A stretch of DNA of 13,557 bases from positions 1-13,557 of the forward strand of contig CALAUY010000006.1 in assembly GCA_937892015.1 (NCBI GenBank), written 5' to 3'. Shown in pieces: positions 1-6,632 of the stretch. The translations under genes were made by a program, and so were the position numbers. The notes under the pieces are model-generated. The model had not been told where the DNA came from and searched no databases. It saw nothing but the letters and a program-made list of their open reading frames with translations. How positions within the stretch are numbered: the first letter of the stretch is position 1; each line of letters opens with the position of its first letter. The DNA is from an uncultured Bacteroidales bacterium (GTDB lineage: Bacteria > Bacteroidota > Bacteroidia > Bacteroidales > Paludibacteraceae).

Positions 1-54
1 GGGTGCTACAAAATGCGATAATTTACATGTAAATTATCGCATTTTGTAGCACCC
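1..54. repeat. Perfect 54-bp palindrome at window edge
   Basis: The first 54 bases equal their own reverse complement with no spacer; the centre is ACATGT at 25-30. The core GCGATAATTT/AAATTATCGC is AT-rich and the outer arms end in GGGTGC/GCACCC. No T-run follows, so it is a poor intrinsic terminator. It could be a large operator, the end of a mobile element, or a fold-back artefact at a contig end. The last is plausible because a definite fold-back artefact occurs at 13150-13212. Confidence 0.85.
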
Positions 55-57
55 AAA

Positions 58-73
58 ACATGTAAATTATCGC
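58..73. repeat. 16-nt direct copy of the palindrome core
   Basis: ACATGTAAATTATCGC at 58-73 is identical to 25-40, with a period of 33 nt. It is one half-site of the palindrome placed 39 nt before the transporter start at 112. A full dyad plus a half-site upstream of a gene could be operator sites, or the edge of a 33-nt tandem repeat array truncated by the window. Confidence 0.7.
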
Positions 74-111
74 CTTCCATCCTTGTCTTTTGCTAATTTA
101 GTGTAACCTAT

Positions 112-690
112 ATGAACAACAGATCATCGTTTTTTGCAGGGATTCTCATTGGTCTGGGGGCCTGCGGGTATTTGGCGCTTGGCGGCATTGCAGGCGCAAT
201 CATTTTTGCTTTCGGCCTTATCGGTGTCGTTCTCTCGGGCTCGTTGCTCTATACGGGCCGTGCAGGCGTGATGCCGCTGAAAGAAACAGGACAATTAGTA
301 CTAATCTGGCTCTTCAATATCCTCGCATGCGTGTTGCTGGGATTGATGATGAAGGCGTTGGGAGGCGAGAGCATTGAGCGGGCCCAATCCATGGTGACTG
401 CTCGATTGGCACAAGGACCCTGGCGCGTCTTTCTGCGGGCAGTAGGATGCGGACTCATCATCGACATCGCCGTGTGGCTTTATCGAACCACTAAGTCGAT
501 GTTGCCAGTACTGTTCGGCGTACCTCTCTTCATCCTCTGCGGATTCTACCACTCCATCGCCGATGTGGTGTACATCGTTGCTGCATGGGACTGGAGTTGG
601 GGGCTATTATGGTACTACCCGCTCATCGTTTTGGGCAATTATGCAGGGTGCAACGTAAGGCGAATAGTGTTGCCGGAGGACAAAAAATAG
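112..690 (+). CDS. Formate/nitrite transporter (FNT)-like membrane protein
   Basis: A 192-aa, very hydrophobic protein with about six membrane segments. Features that fit the FNT channel family (FocA/NirC) are a Gly-rich first helix (residues 8-30), LLYTG at 45-49, which resembles the family's LFTG/LFTS loop, and GFYHSIADVVYI at 144-155, where H147 lies in the position of the central pore histidine of the GFEHSIANM motif. GNYAG at 175-179 resembles the last-helix GNxxGG motif. FNT proteins are normally about 250-285 aa, so this is a short, diverged member. Substrate cannot be predicted; family members pass formate, nitrite, hydrosulfide or similar small anions through the inner membrane. ATG at 112 is the first start in the frame and has no clear Shine-Dalgarno. 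The gene stands alone, 93 nt ahead of ffh, which has its own promoter. An unrelated small membrane protein cannot be excluded. Confidence 0.72.
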   Translation: MNNRSSFFAGILIGLGACGYLALGGIAGAIIFAFGLIGVVLSGSLLYTGRAGVMPLKETGQLVLIWLFNILACVLLGLMMKALGGESIERAQSMVTARLAQGPWRVFLRAVGCGLIIDIAVWLYRTTKSMLPVLFGVPLFILCGFYHSIADVVYIVAAWDWSWGLLWYYPLIVLGNYAGCNVRRIVLPEDKK

Positions 691-718
691 CCCCAAAACG
701 CATTTTTTCGCCCAAAAA

Positions 719-750
719 CTTGCACATGTCAAAAATTATTACTAACTTTG
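719..750 (+). promoter_or_regulatory. Bacteroidota-type promoter of ffh
   Basis: CTTG at 719-722 (-33 box, consensus TTTG), a 20-nt spacer, then TAACTTTG at 743-750, an exact match to the -7 consensus TAnnTTTG. Transcription would start near 755, leaving a leader of about 30 nt before the ffh start at 784. Confidence 0.65.
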
Positions 751-783
751 CAGCCGTTTTTGTAAATACGTTAAGAAAAAACT

Positions 784-2100
784 ATGTTTGACAATCTATC
801 TGAAAGGCTCGAACGCAGTTTCAAACTGCTCAAAGGTGAGGGTCGCATAACTGAGATCAACGTGGCGGAAACTGTCAAGGACATCCGCAAAGCGTTGTTA
901 GAGGCGGATGTCAACTACAAAACCGCCAAGCAGTTCACCGACCGTGTGAAGGAAAAAGCACTCGGGCAGAACGTGCTCACGGCCATCCGTCCCGGACAGT
1001 TACTCATCAAAATCACGCACGACGAGTTGGCCGAACTGATGGGCGGCGAAACGGCCGAAATCAACCTCAAGGGGTCACCCGCAGTAGTGCTGCTCTCCGG
1101 TTTGCAAGGTTCGGGTAAAACCACTTTCGCCGCTAAACTGGCCAACTACCTAAAGACCAAGAAAGGCAAGAAAGTGATGCTCGTTGCATGCGATGTTTAT
1201 CGTCCTGCCGCCATCGAGCAACTGCGTGTACTCGGCGAACAAATCGGCGTCGAGGTGTACGACGAGCCGACTGAACCCAACCCCGTAAAGAAAGCGGAAA
1301 AAGCAATCGACCGCGCGCGGGTATATGGATACGACGTGGTCATCGTCGATACGGCCGGCCGCTTGGCGGTTGATGAGCAGATGATGCAAGAGATTGCAAC
1401 CATCAAGAACGCCATCCATCCGCAAGAAACACTCTTCGTGGTCGATTCCATGACCGGTCAAGATGCCGTCAACACGGCCAAAGAGTTCAACGACCGCCTC
1501 GATTTCGACGGAGTGGTACTTACCAAACTCGATGGCGATGCACGTGATGGCGCTGCACTCTCCATCCGAACGGTGGTGGACAAACCAATCAAGTTCATCG
1601 GCACGGGCGAGAAAATGGAGGCCATCGACGTGTTCCACCCCACACGAATGGCAGATCGCATCCTCGGCATGGGCGACGTGGTCAGCCTTGTGGAGCGAGC
1701 ACAAGAGCAGTTCGATGAGGCCGAAGCACGACGAGTAAGCAAGAAAATAGCGCAGAATAAGTTCGATTTCAACGACTTCTTGGGTCAGGTCCAACAAATC
1801 AAGAAGATGGGAAACGTCAAGGACCTGATGGGTATGATTCCTGGCATGGACAAAGCAATGAAAGGCGTGGAAATCAGCGATGATGCGTTCAAACCTATCG
1901 AGGCCATCATCCACTCCATGACCCCCGAAGAGCGCGAAAAACCAAGCTTGATGAATGGAAGCCGCAAGAACCGCATCGCTGCCGGAGCGGGCGTGTCAAT
2001 CGTGGAGGTCAACCGCTTCTTGAAGCAGTTCGACCAGATGGGTAAGATGATGCGCAAAGTACAAGTGATGCAACAATCGGGGAAGAAAATGCGGCGTTGA
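784..2100 (+). CDS. ffh: Signal recognition particle GTPase Ffh (SRP54)
   Basis: A 438-aa protein of normal Ffh length. It binds 4.5S/SRP RNA and signal sequences of nascent membrane proteins and delivers ribosomes to FtsY at the inner membrane. The N domain spans about 1-85. The NG GTPase domain shows G1 GLQGSGKT (106-113), DVYRP (137-141), DTAGR (189-193), G4 TKLD (247-250) and the GTGE loop (273-276). The Met-rich M domain (about 300-438) contains GMIPGM (350-355) and the SRP-RNA-binding segment SRKNRIAAGAGVSIVEVNRF (393-412). One oddity: the loop after G4 reads DGDARDG (250-256) where the family usually has DGDARGG, a Gly-to-Asp change at 255. The gene appears monocistronic, between its own promoter and the convergent regulator gene. 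Confidence 0.97.
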   Translation: MFDNLSERLERSFKLLKGEGRITEINVAETVKDIRKALLEADVNYKTAKQFTDRVKEKALGQNVLTAIRPGQLLIKITHDELAELMGGETAEINLKGSPAVVLLSGLQGSGKTTFAAKLANYLKTKKGKKVMLVACDVYRPAAIEQLRVLGEQIGVEVYDEPTEPNPVKKAEKAIDRARVYGYDVVIVDTAGRLAVDEQMMQEIATIKNAIHPQETLFVVDSMTGQDAVNTAKEFNDRLDFDGVVLTKLDGDARDGAALSIRTVVDKPIKFIGTGEKMEAIDVFHPTRMADRILGMGDVVSLVERAQEQFDEAEARRVSKKIAQNKFDFNDFLGQVQQIKKMGNVKDLMGMIPGMDKAMKGVEISDDAFKPIEAIIHSMTPEEREKPSLMNGSRKNRIAAGAGVSIVEVNRFLKQFDQMGKMMRKVQVMQQSGKKMRR

Positions 2101-2156
2101 GGGCAGACGGGGCGTCCCTCTTCCGCAGATGCTGTTCCGCAACTATCCCATCTGCG
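2099..2156. terminator. Hairpins between convergent ffh and regulator gene
   Basis: Two stem-loops lie between the convergent genes. The first, at 2099-2120, pairs GAGG/CCTC and GACG/CGTC with a 3-nt bulge and a GGG loop. The second pairs CGCAGATG (2124-2131) with CATCTGCG (2149-2156) and overlaps the last codons of the regulator gene. Neither is followed by a convincing T-run, so bidirectional termination here is only a suggestion. Confidence 0.3.
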
Positions 2157-2844
2157 AGGTGCGGATTAGTTGGGGCTCGTTGAGAATCTTCACTTTTCGA
2201 CCGTCGATGGAGACCAGTCCCTCACTCTGGAACTGCGACAACGTGCGGATGGCATTGGCAGTGTTCATGTTCGACAAGTTCGCCAAATCTTCGCGCGACA
2301 TGTACATCGAGATGGTGGCACCATCCTCGTCGAGACCATAGTTCTCCTTGAGCGTAATCAGCGCCTCTGCCAACCGACCGCGGATATGTTTCTGCGTCAG
2401 ATTAACCATCCGAGCATCTGAACGCCCGAGGTCACGAGCCATCTCTACCATAAAACGGTAACAGAAAACGTTGTTTTGGCGAATCACTTTGAGGAACGCC
2501 TCTTCCTCCACCTGATAGACGTTGGATGGCTCGAAAGCCGAGACGGAGGTGTTGTACGTCTCACCCGCTATCAGGGCACGAAAAGCAAACAGGTCGTACG
2601 GTTTGAGCATACGGATAATCTGTATCTTGTTACCCACACCCGCTTTATACACCCGCAACTTGCCCGTCCCGAGCATCATCATATGCGTCGGTACATCGCC
2701 CTCGTTGTGAATGACCTCGTTTTTGTTATAATGACATACTTGAACATGTTGACCGATAAATGCTCTTTCCGATTCATCTAACGATGCCCACACGGGATTC
2801 ATCTCCCAAAGATTCATGTTCTCGTTGTCTAATATTTTTGCCAT
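2143..2844 (-). CDS. Crp/Fnr-family transcriptional regulator
   Basis: A 233-aa protein with the two-domain Crp/Fnr layout: a cyclic-nucleotide-binding-type beta roll at about 17-118, a long dimerisation helix at about 119-150, and a winged helix-turn-helix at about 151-222, with SREDLANLSNMNTANAIRTL (183-202) as the DNA-contacting part. The phosphate-binding cassette of E. coli CRP (GELG...RS) is not kept: the matching stretch reads DLFAFRALIAGETYNTS (84-100), so cAMP binding is unlikely. The iron-sulfur cysteine cluster of FNR is also absent. The effector is therefore unknown; Bacteroidota have many such members linked to redox or nutrient state. It is divergent from the DUF4199 operon, which is an obvious candidate target together with its own promoter. 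An alternative start at Met10 is possible. Confidence 0.88.
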   Translation of the reverse strand: MAKILDNENMNLWEMNPVWASLDESERAFIGQHVQVCHYNKNEVIHNEGDVPTHMMMLGTGKLRVYKAGVGNKIQIIRMLKPYDLFAFRALIAGETYNTSVSAFEPSNVYQVEEEAFLKVIRQNNVFCYRFMVEMARDLGRSDARMVNLTQKHIRGRLAEALITLKENYGLDEDGATISMYMSREDLANLSNMNTANAIRTLSQFQSEGLVSIDGRKVKILNEPQLIRTSQMG

Positions 2845-2910
2845 GCCAATACCTTTAAAAATCGCTGTTTTGTGTCATTTTTTTGCCATGCGTATGTTAC
2901 AAAACGGCTG

Positions 2911-2942
2911 CAAATTTAGTAAAAATAATCGAAACTGCCAAA
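2911..2942 (-). promoter_or_regulatory. Bacteroidota-type promoter of the Crp/Fnr-like gene
   Basis: On the minus strand, TTTG (2942-2939) is followed by a 20-nt spacer and TAAATTTG (2918-2911), an exact match to both the -33 and -7 consensus boxes. The predicted leader to the start codon at 2844 is about 60 nt. Confidence 0.65.
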
Positions 2943-2944
2943 TA

Positions 2945-2983
2945 TTTTGCAAAAAAAATGCATTTTTCTTGCATATTTGCAAA
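2945..2983. promoter_or_regulatory. Row of TGCA-centred dyads between divergent promoters
   Basis: TTTTGCAAAA (2945-2954), AAAAATGCATTTTT (2954-2967) and TTTGCAAA (2976-2983) are perfect dyads. TGCA occurs at 2948, 2959 and 2970, spaced exactly 11 nt, with a fourth at 2978. The row sits just upstream of the minus-strand -33 box and overlaps the plus-strand -33 box, so a bound protein could control both genes. The A/T runs may also simply give intrinsic bend. Confidence 0.35.
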
Positions 2984-2999
2984 AAAAAGTGTAACTTTG
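2968..2999 (+). promoter_or_regulatory. Bacteroidota-type promoter of the DUF4199 operon
   Basis: CTTG at 2968-2971, a 20-nt spacer, then TAACTTTG at 2992-2999, the same arrangement as before ffh. The start codon at 3016 lies only 16 nt after the -7 box, so the leader would be about 10 nt, too short for a usual ribosome binding site. Confidence 0.62.
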
Positions 3000-3015
3000 T
3001 GGACTTTTTGAGAAT

Positions 3016-3561
3016 ATGGAAAGCAATAATAACATAAAAAATGCGCCTTCTGCGGCCAATCATGCGATGCAGTTCGGGCTGCAGACAGGGCTCTTCTTCG
3101 GGCTCAAGTTTATTGTGAGTGCCAACGCACAAAGTAGCACGTGGATGCAGATGCTTTCACTGCTCCTTTCTATATATATCATATATTGTGTGCTGCGCGC
3201 TGCGTTGCTGTACCGCATCACCGAGTGCGATGGAGTCATTTCTTTCCGTGAGGCGTTCCGCTACATCATCACCCTCTTTTTCTTCGCCTCCATCGTGGCT
3301 GCTCTGGTGCGTGCCGTATATCTCAAGTGGTTCGACAGCACGTTCTTAAGCACAGTGATGGAGCAAACAAGTAAGACATTGGAGCAGATAGGTTGGAGCG
3401 AGGCTGACCAATCCATGGGCATGGAGAGCCTCAAGCACATGCTGCAACCCGTGCGGTTCAGTCTCCTTTCCATCATCTACGACATGATGATGGGAGTACT
3501 GGCTGCACTCGTACTCTCGCCCATCGTCAAACGCATAAAAATAACTATCTATAAAGAGTGA
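3016..3561 (+). CDS. DUF4199 domain membrane protein
   Basis: A 181-aa protein with about four membrane segments (roughly 17-36, 44-66, 82-104 and 146-170) and a soluble stretch at about 105-145 between the third and fourth. The topology, the length, the internal ITECDGVISFREAFRY segment and the place directly before a family 2 glycosyltransferase all fit DUF4199, a family of unknown function largely confined to Bacteroidota. It is first in a probable operon, 18 nt before the glycosyltransferase, so a role in membrane or envelope glycan handling is possible but unproven. The short leader supports ATG 3016 as the start. Confidence 0.75.
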   Translation: MESNNNIKNAPSAANHAMQFGLQTGLFFGLKFIVSANAQSSTWMQMLSLLLSIYIIYCVLRAALLYRITECDGVISFREAFRYIITLFFFASIVAALVRAVYLKWFDSTFLSTVMEQTSKTLEQIGWSEADQSMGMESLKHMLQPVRFSLLSIIYDMMMGVLAALVLSPIVKRIKITIYKE

Positions 3562-3579
3562 AAATCAAAGACTAAGCAT

Positions 3580-4536
3580 ATGAATATCAGTGTTATTGTA
3601 CCATTGTTTAACGAGGAGGAGTCGCTTCCGAAACTGTACGAATGGATTGCTCGTGTGATGAACGAGCACGGGTTGACCTACGAGGTGCTGTTTGTCAACG
3701 ACGGCAGTACCGACGGCTCATGGCAGGTAATCGAAGAGCTCCACGATGCCGACAGTGCACATGTCAAGGGCATCAAGTTCCGCCACAACTATGGCAAGTC
3801 GGCAGCTCTGTACTGCGGGTTTGCAGCCGCACAAGGCGATGTGGTCATCACCATGGATGCAGACCTGCAAGACTCGCCCGACGAGATACCCGAACTCTAT
3901 CGCATGATTACCGAGGACAACTACGATGTGGTCAGCGGATGGAAGAAAAAACGTTACGACAACAAACTCACCAAGAACCTGCCGTCCAAACTCTTCAACG
4001 CCACAGCACGGCGAGTGAGCGGACTACATCTCCACGACATGAACTGCGGACTCAAAGCCTACAAGAACGAAGTGGTCAAGAACATCGAGGTGTTCGGGGA
4101 GATGCACCGCTACATCCCCTTCTTGGCGAAAAACGCAGGATTCACCCGCATCGGAGAGAAAGTGGTGCAGCACCGCAAACGCGAGTTCGGCGTCAGCAAG
4201 TTCGGCCTCAACCGCTTCGTTAACGGCTACTTGGACCTCATGACCCTATGGTTCCTCAACAAGTTCGGTAAGCAACCCATGCATTTCTTCGGACTCATCG
4301 GTTCGCTCTCCTTCGTCATCGGGGCATGCGTGGTTCTCGGCCTCGCCATCTACAAGATATGGGCACTCTCGTCAGGCATCAGAGCCATGCTCATCGCCGA
4401 CAACCCGTGGTTCCATATTGCCATCCTCGCCATGGTTCTCGGGTGTATGCTTTTCCTCGCCGGATTCATCGGCGAACTAATCATCCGCAACTCACCCGAA
4501 CGCAATAATTACCTCATCGAAAAGGAGATACGCTGA
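3580..4536 (+). CDS. Family 2 glycosyltransferase, DPM1/GtrB type
   Basis: A 318-aa GT-A fold enzyme expected to transfer a sugar from a nucleotide donor to a polyprenyl phosphate at the inner membrane. The catalytic domain shows the starting strand SVIVPLFNEEESL (4-16), NDGSTDGS (40-47), the metal-binding DADLQD (93-98), DMNCGLKAY (153-161) and HRKREFGVSKFG (198-209). Two C-terminal membrane helices (about 235-262 and 277-303) match the GtrB/ArnC/DPM1-like group with a membrane anchor. Likely roles are supplying a lipid-linked sugar for lipopolysaccharide or glycan modification; donor and acceptor cannot be read from sequence. Its stop codon TGA at 4534-4536 is directly followed, in the same frame, by the TPR gene. 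Confidence 0.92.
   Translation: MNISVIVPLFNEEESLPKLYEWIARVMNEHGLTYEVLFVNDGSTDGSWQVIEELHDADSAHVKGIKFRHNYGKSAALYCGFAAAQGDVVITMDADLQDSPDEIPELYRMITEDNYDVVSGWKKKRYDNKLTKNLPSKLFNATARRVSGLHLHDMNCGLKAYKNEVVKNIEVFGEMHRYIPFLAKNAGFTRIGEKVVQHRKREFGVSKFGLNRFVNGYLDLMTLWFLNKFGKQPMHFFGLIGSLSFVIGACVVLGLAIYKIWALSSGIRAMLIADNPWFHIAILAMVLGCMLFLAGFIGELIIRNSPERNNYLIEKEIR
4521..4528 (+). promoter_or_regulatory. Shine-Dalgarno supporting the TTG start of the TPR gene
   Basis: AAAGGAGA at 4521-4528, inside the last codons of the glycosyltransferase gene, lies 8 nt before TTG 4537. Such a strong sequence is uncommon in this window and favours initiation at TTG 4537 rather than at ATG 4582. Confidence 0.5.
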
Positions 4537-6609
4537 TTGGAAAAGACGTACAAAAGTATATCTCGACTCTTGGCCGGGCACATGATGGGTTACGCCCTTT
4601 CCCTCATGAAAGGATGGACTGACGAACTGGGCAAGAAACAGAACATCGACCGCTATAGCAGCCGGTTAGAGTCGTTGCAGTCTAACTACAACTTCATCAT
4701 CGAACACTTCATGCAATCTGACGATGATGGTCAATTAGTGCGCATCTCCAACGCACTCATCCGCGATGCATTCATCCTCCTCGACGACATCTACGCTGAT
4801 GCGCGGCGTCTCGGTACCTACTCCCGCGAGAACACCCTCATACGCGAACAAGAGACAACGCCCGTCCCCGCACGCGTCGAGTCCGAGGACGACCTCAACG
4901 GACCACCGCAAGTGTTCCGATTCTTCTGGTTAACACGCCATATCCAAGAAGCTGACCTCAACGTACTCGACGAGTACATCCTCAATCCGCAGATGGAAGA
5001 AGAGGCACTGATGGGCATCAGCGGACTGACAATCAACCTCTTACGCACGTTCAACGAGGACAACCTGCTCTTCTTGATAACCATCTGTGGAGGACGTCAT
5101 CCCTTACCCGTCATGGAGCGTGCATGGGTCGGACTCCTCCTCGTACTGATTCATTATGATAACCGACTGCCTTTCTTCCCCAATGTGACGAACATGTTCC
5201 AAGACATCATCGCCACGCCCGACGGCAACGCATTCGCACTCGGAGCTCTCTCGGCCCTCGTCCGCACCAGTTCCATCCATTGGGTAACGGATTCGTTCAG
5301 CGACATGCAAGGACGTATGTCCAAGTTCCTCGCCGACAATGTGCAGCAGAAGTTCGGCAACAACGCCCTCATCTCGCTTACGACCACAGATATGGACGAT
5401 TTCAGCCGAGAAGTGGCGGACGAGTTCCGCTCATTGATGAGCGAGCGCGAGAATGAGATTATCAAACTGCAACGCCAACATTTGGATGTCAATTACGTCA
5501 TCAACAAGCACCTCTATCGGAACGACTTTTTCCAAGAACCGTTCCACTGGTTGTTGCCGTACGACACCGATTACCTATTGACTGACAAAGAGTTACAAAT
5601 AGCCGCGCAGTTCGAGCCGCTGTTTTCGCCCGAACTCTGCGACTCCGACCGATTCGCGCTCATCGAGGGCATAGCCTCTCTCCCTACCCCCCTCGCCGGC
5701 ATACCTGAAGGACTCGACCGCCCGCAAGACGACGACTCCGAGCCCCTCGTCTGCAACGCGTACGTGATGCAACTCTACCGTTTCTTCACCCTCAACCCGT
5801 TCGGCGTGGCCGATGCGTTCAACATCACTGACACACTCGCCTACACTTTGGTCTTCAAGTTCTTACGACCAACCGCACGTGACAAGGTCTATATCGCCGA
5901 TCAGTTCTTTATGTGCCATTCGTACCACGATGCACTCGCCATCTACACCAACAACGCCGCGCTGGTTGGGGATGCCGACACGTGGCGACACTACGGACTA
6001 TGTCTGCAGAAAAACGACCTGTTCGAAGAGGCTATCAGTGCGTACGACATGTCGCTGGAGTTAGAGACCTCCGAATGGGCTTTGCGGCAGAAAGTGTGGT
6101 GCTTAATGCACTCCGGCTTAGAGCGATACGACGATGCCATGCACGTGCTCGACCAACTGCTCCTCATTCGCCCCGACAACATCGCATACCTCTTCCAGAA
6201 AGGCAAGTGTCTGGAGCACATGGAACTGACGGTTGAAGCACTCAACACGTACTGCAAAATCGACATGCTCAGCCCCGGGGACATACGGGTCATGAGGGCC
6301 ATTGCGTGGTGCTCTTTCTTGTGCGATGACAACGAACAGGCCGAGCTCTACTACCGCAAACTGACCGAACACGAACAACGCAACCGCAACGACTACCTCA
6401 ACTACGGACACCTACTCTTCGTGCAACGCAACCGTGCCGAGGCTTACCGCTACTATCGACACGCGCTCCACATGAGCGATTCCATCCAAGATTTCCTCAT
6501 GCTCTTCCGGCCCGACCGCAAGATACTGTTAGAAAAAGGAATCCCCACCACCGACATCTACATGATGGAAGACCGATTAGTTGTGTCGCGTAGTGGGGAT
6601 GAGCTGTAG
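4537..6609 (+). CDS. TPR-repeat protein of unknown function
   Basis: A 690-aa soluble, almost wholly helical protein without signal peptide or membrane segment. The last third (about 464-655) holds tetratricopeptide-like helix pairs, for example WRHYGLCLQKNDLFEEAISA, the following YDDAMHVLDQLLLIRPDN, and AYLFQKGKCLEHMELTVEAL. The N-terminal two thirds are helical with no domain I recognise. TPR arrays usually act as protein-protein scaffolds. The start is TTG 4537, directly after the TGA of the glycosyltransferase, supported by a good Shine-Dalgarno and by the helical sequence KTYKSISRLLAGHMMGYAL from residue 3, which looks like the start of a helical repeat. ATG 4582 (residue 16) is the alternative. 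It shares frame and operon with the upstream gene and is convergent with lon, 23 nt away. Confidence 0.8.
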   Translation: MEKTYKSISRLLAGHMMGYALSLMKGWTDELGKKQNIDRYSSRLESLQSNYNFIIEHFMQSDDDGQLVRISNALIRDAFILLDDIYADARRLGTYSRENTLIREQETTPVPARVESEDDLNGPPQVFRFFWLTRHIQEADLNVLDEYILNPQMEEEALMGISGLTINLLRTFNEDNLLFLITICGGRHPLPVMERAWVGLLLVLIHYDNRLPFFPNVTNMFQDIIATPDGNAFALGALSALVRTSSIHWVTDSFSDMQGRMSKFLADNVQQKFGNNALISLTTTDMDDFSREVADEFRSLMSERENEIIKLQRQHLDVNYVINKHLYRNDFFQEPFHWLLPYDTDYLLTDKELQIAAQFEPLFSPELCDSDRFALIEGIASLPTPLAGIPEGLDRPQDDDSEPLVCNAYVMQLYRFFTLNPFGVADAFNITDTLAYTLVFKFLRPTARDKVYIADQFFMCHSYHDALAIYTNNAALVGDADTWRHYGLCLQKNDLFEEAISAYDMSLELETSEWALRQKVWCLMHSGLERYDDAMHVLDQLLLIRPDNIAYLFQKGKCLEHMELTVEALNTYCKIDMLSPGDIRVMRAIAWCSFLCDDNEQAELYYRKLTEHEQRNRNDYLNYGHLLFVQRNRAEAYRYYRHALHMSDSIQDFLMLFRPDRKILLEKGIPTTDIYMMEDRLVVSRSGDEL

Positions 6610-6632
6610 TCGTATTCACAACCGCTCTTGGT

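Noticed and set aside
14..41. A dif/XerCD recombination site in the palindrome.
   Set aside because: The ATAA/TTAT half-sites are 12 nt apart rather than about 6, and the site is fully symmetrical, unlike dif.
94..101. TAATTTAG as a -7 box for the FNT-like gene.
   Set aside because: It differs from TAnnTTTG at one base, has no -33 box at the right distance and lies only 10 nt before the start codon.
1150..1914. A long minus-strand open frame (254 codons) opposite ffh.
   Set aside because: It is antisense to a strongly recognisable ffh gene, has no promoter or family resemblance, and is rich in His and Cys as expected from a shadow frame.
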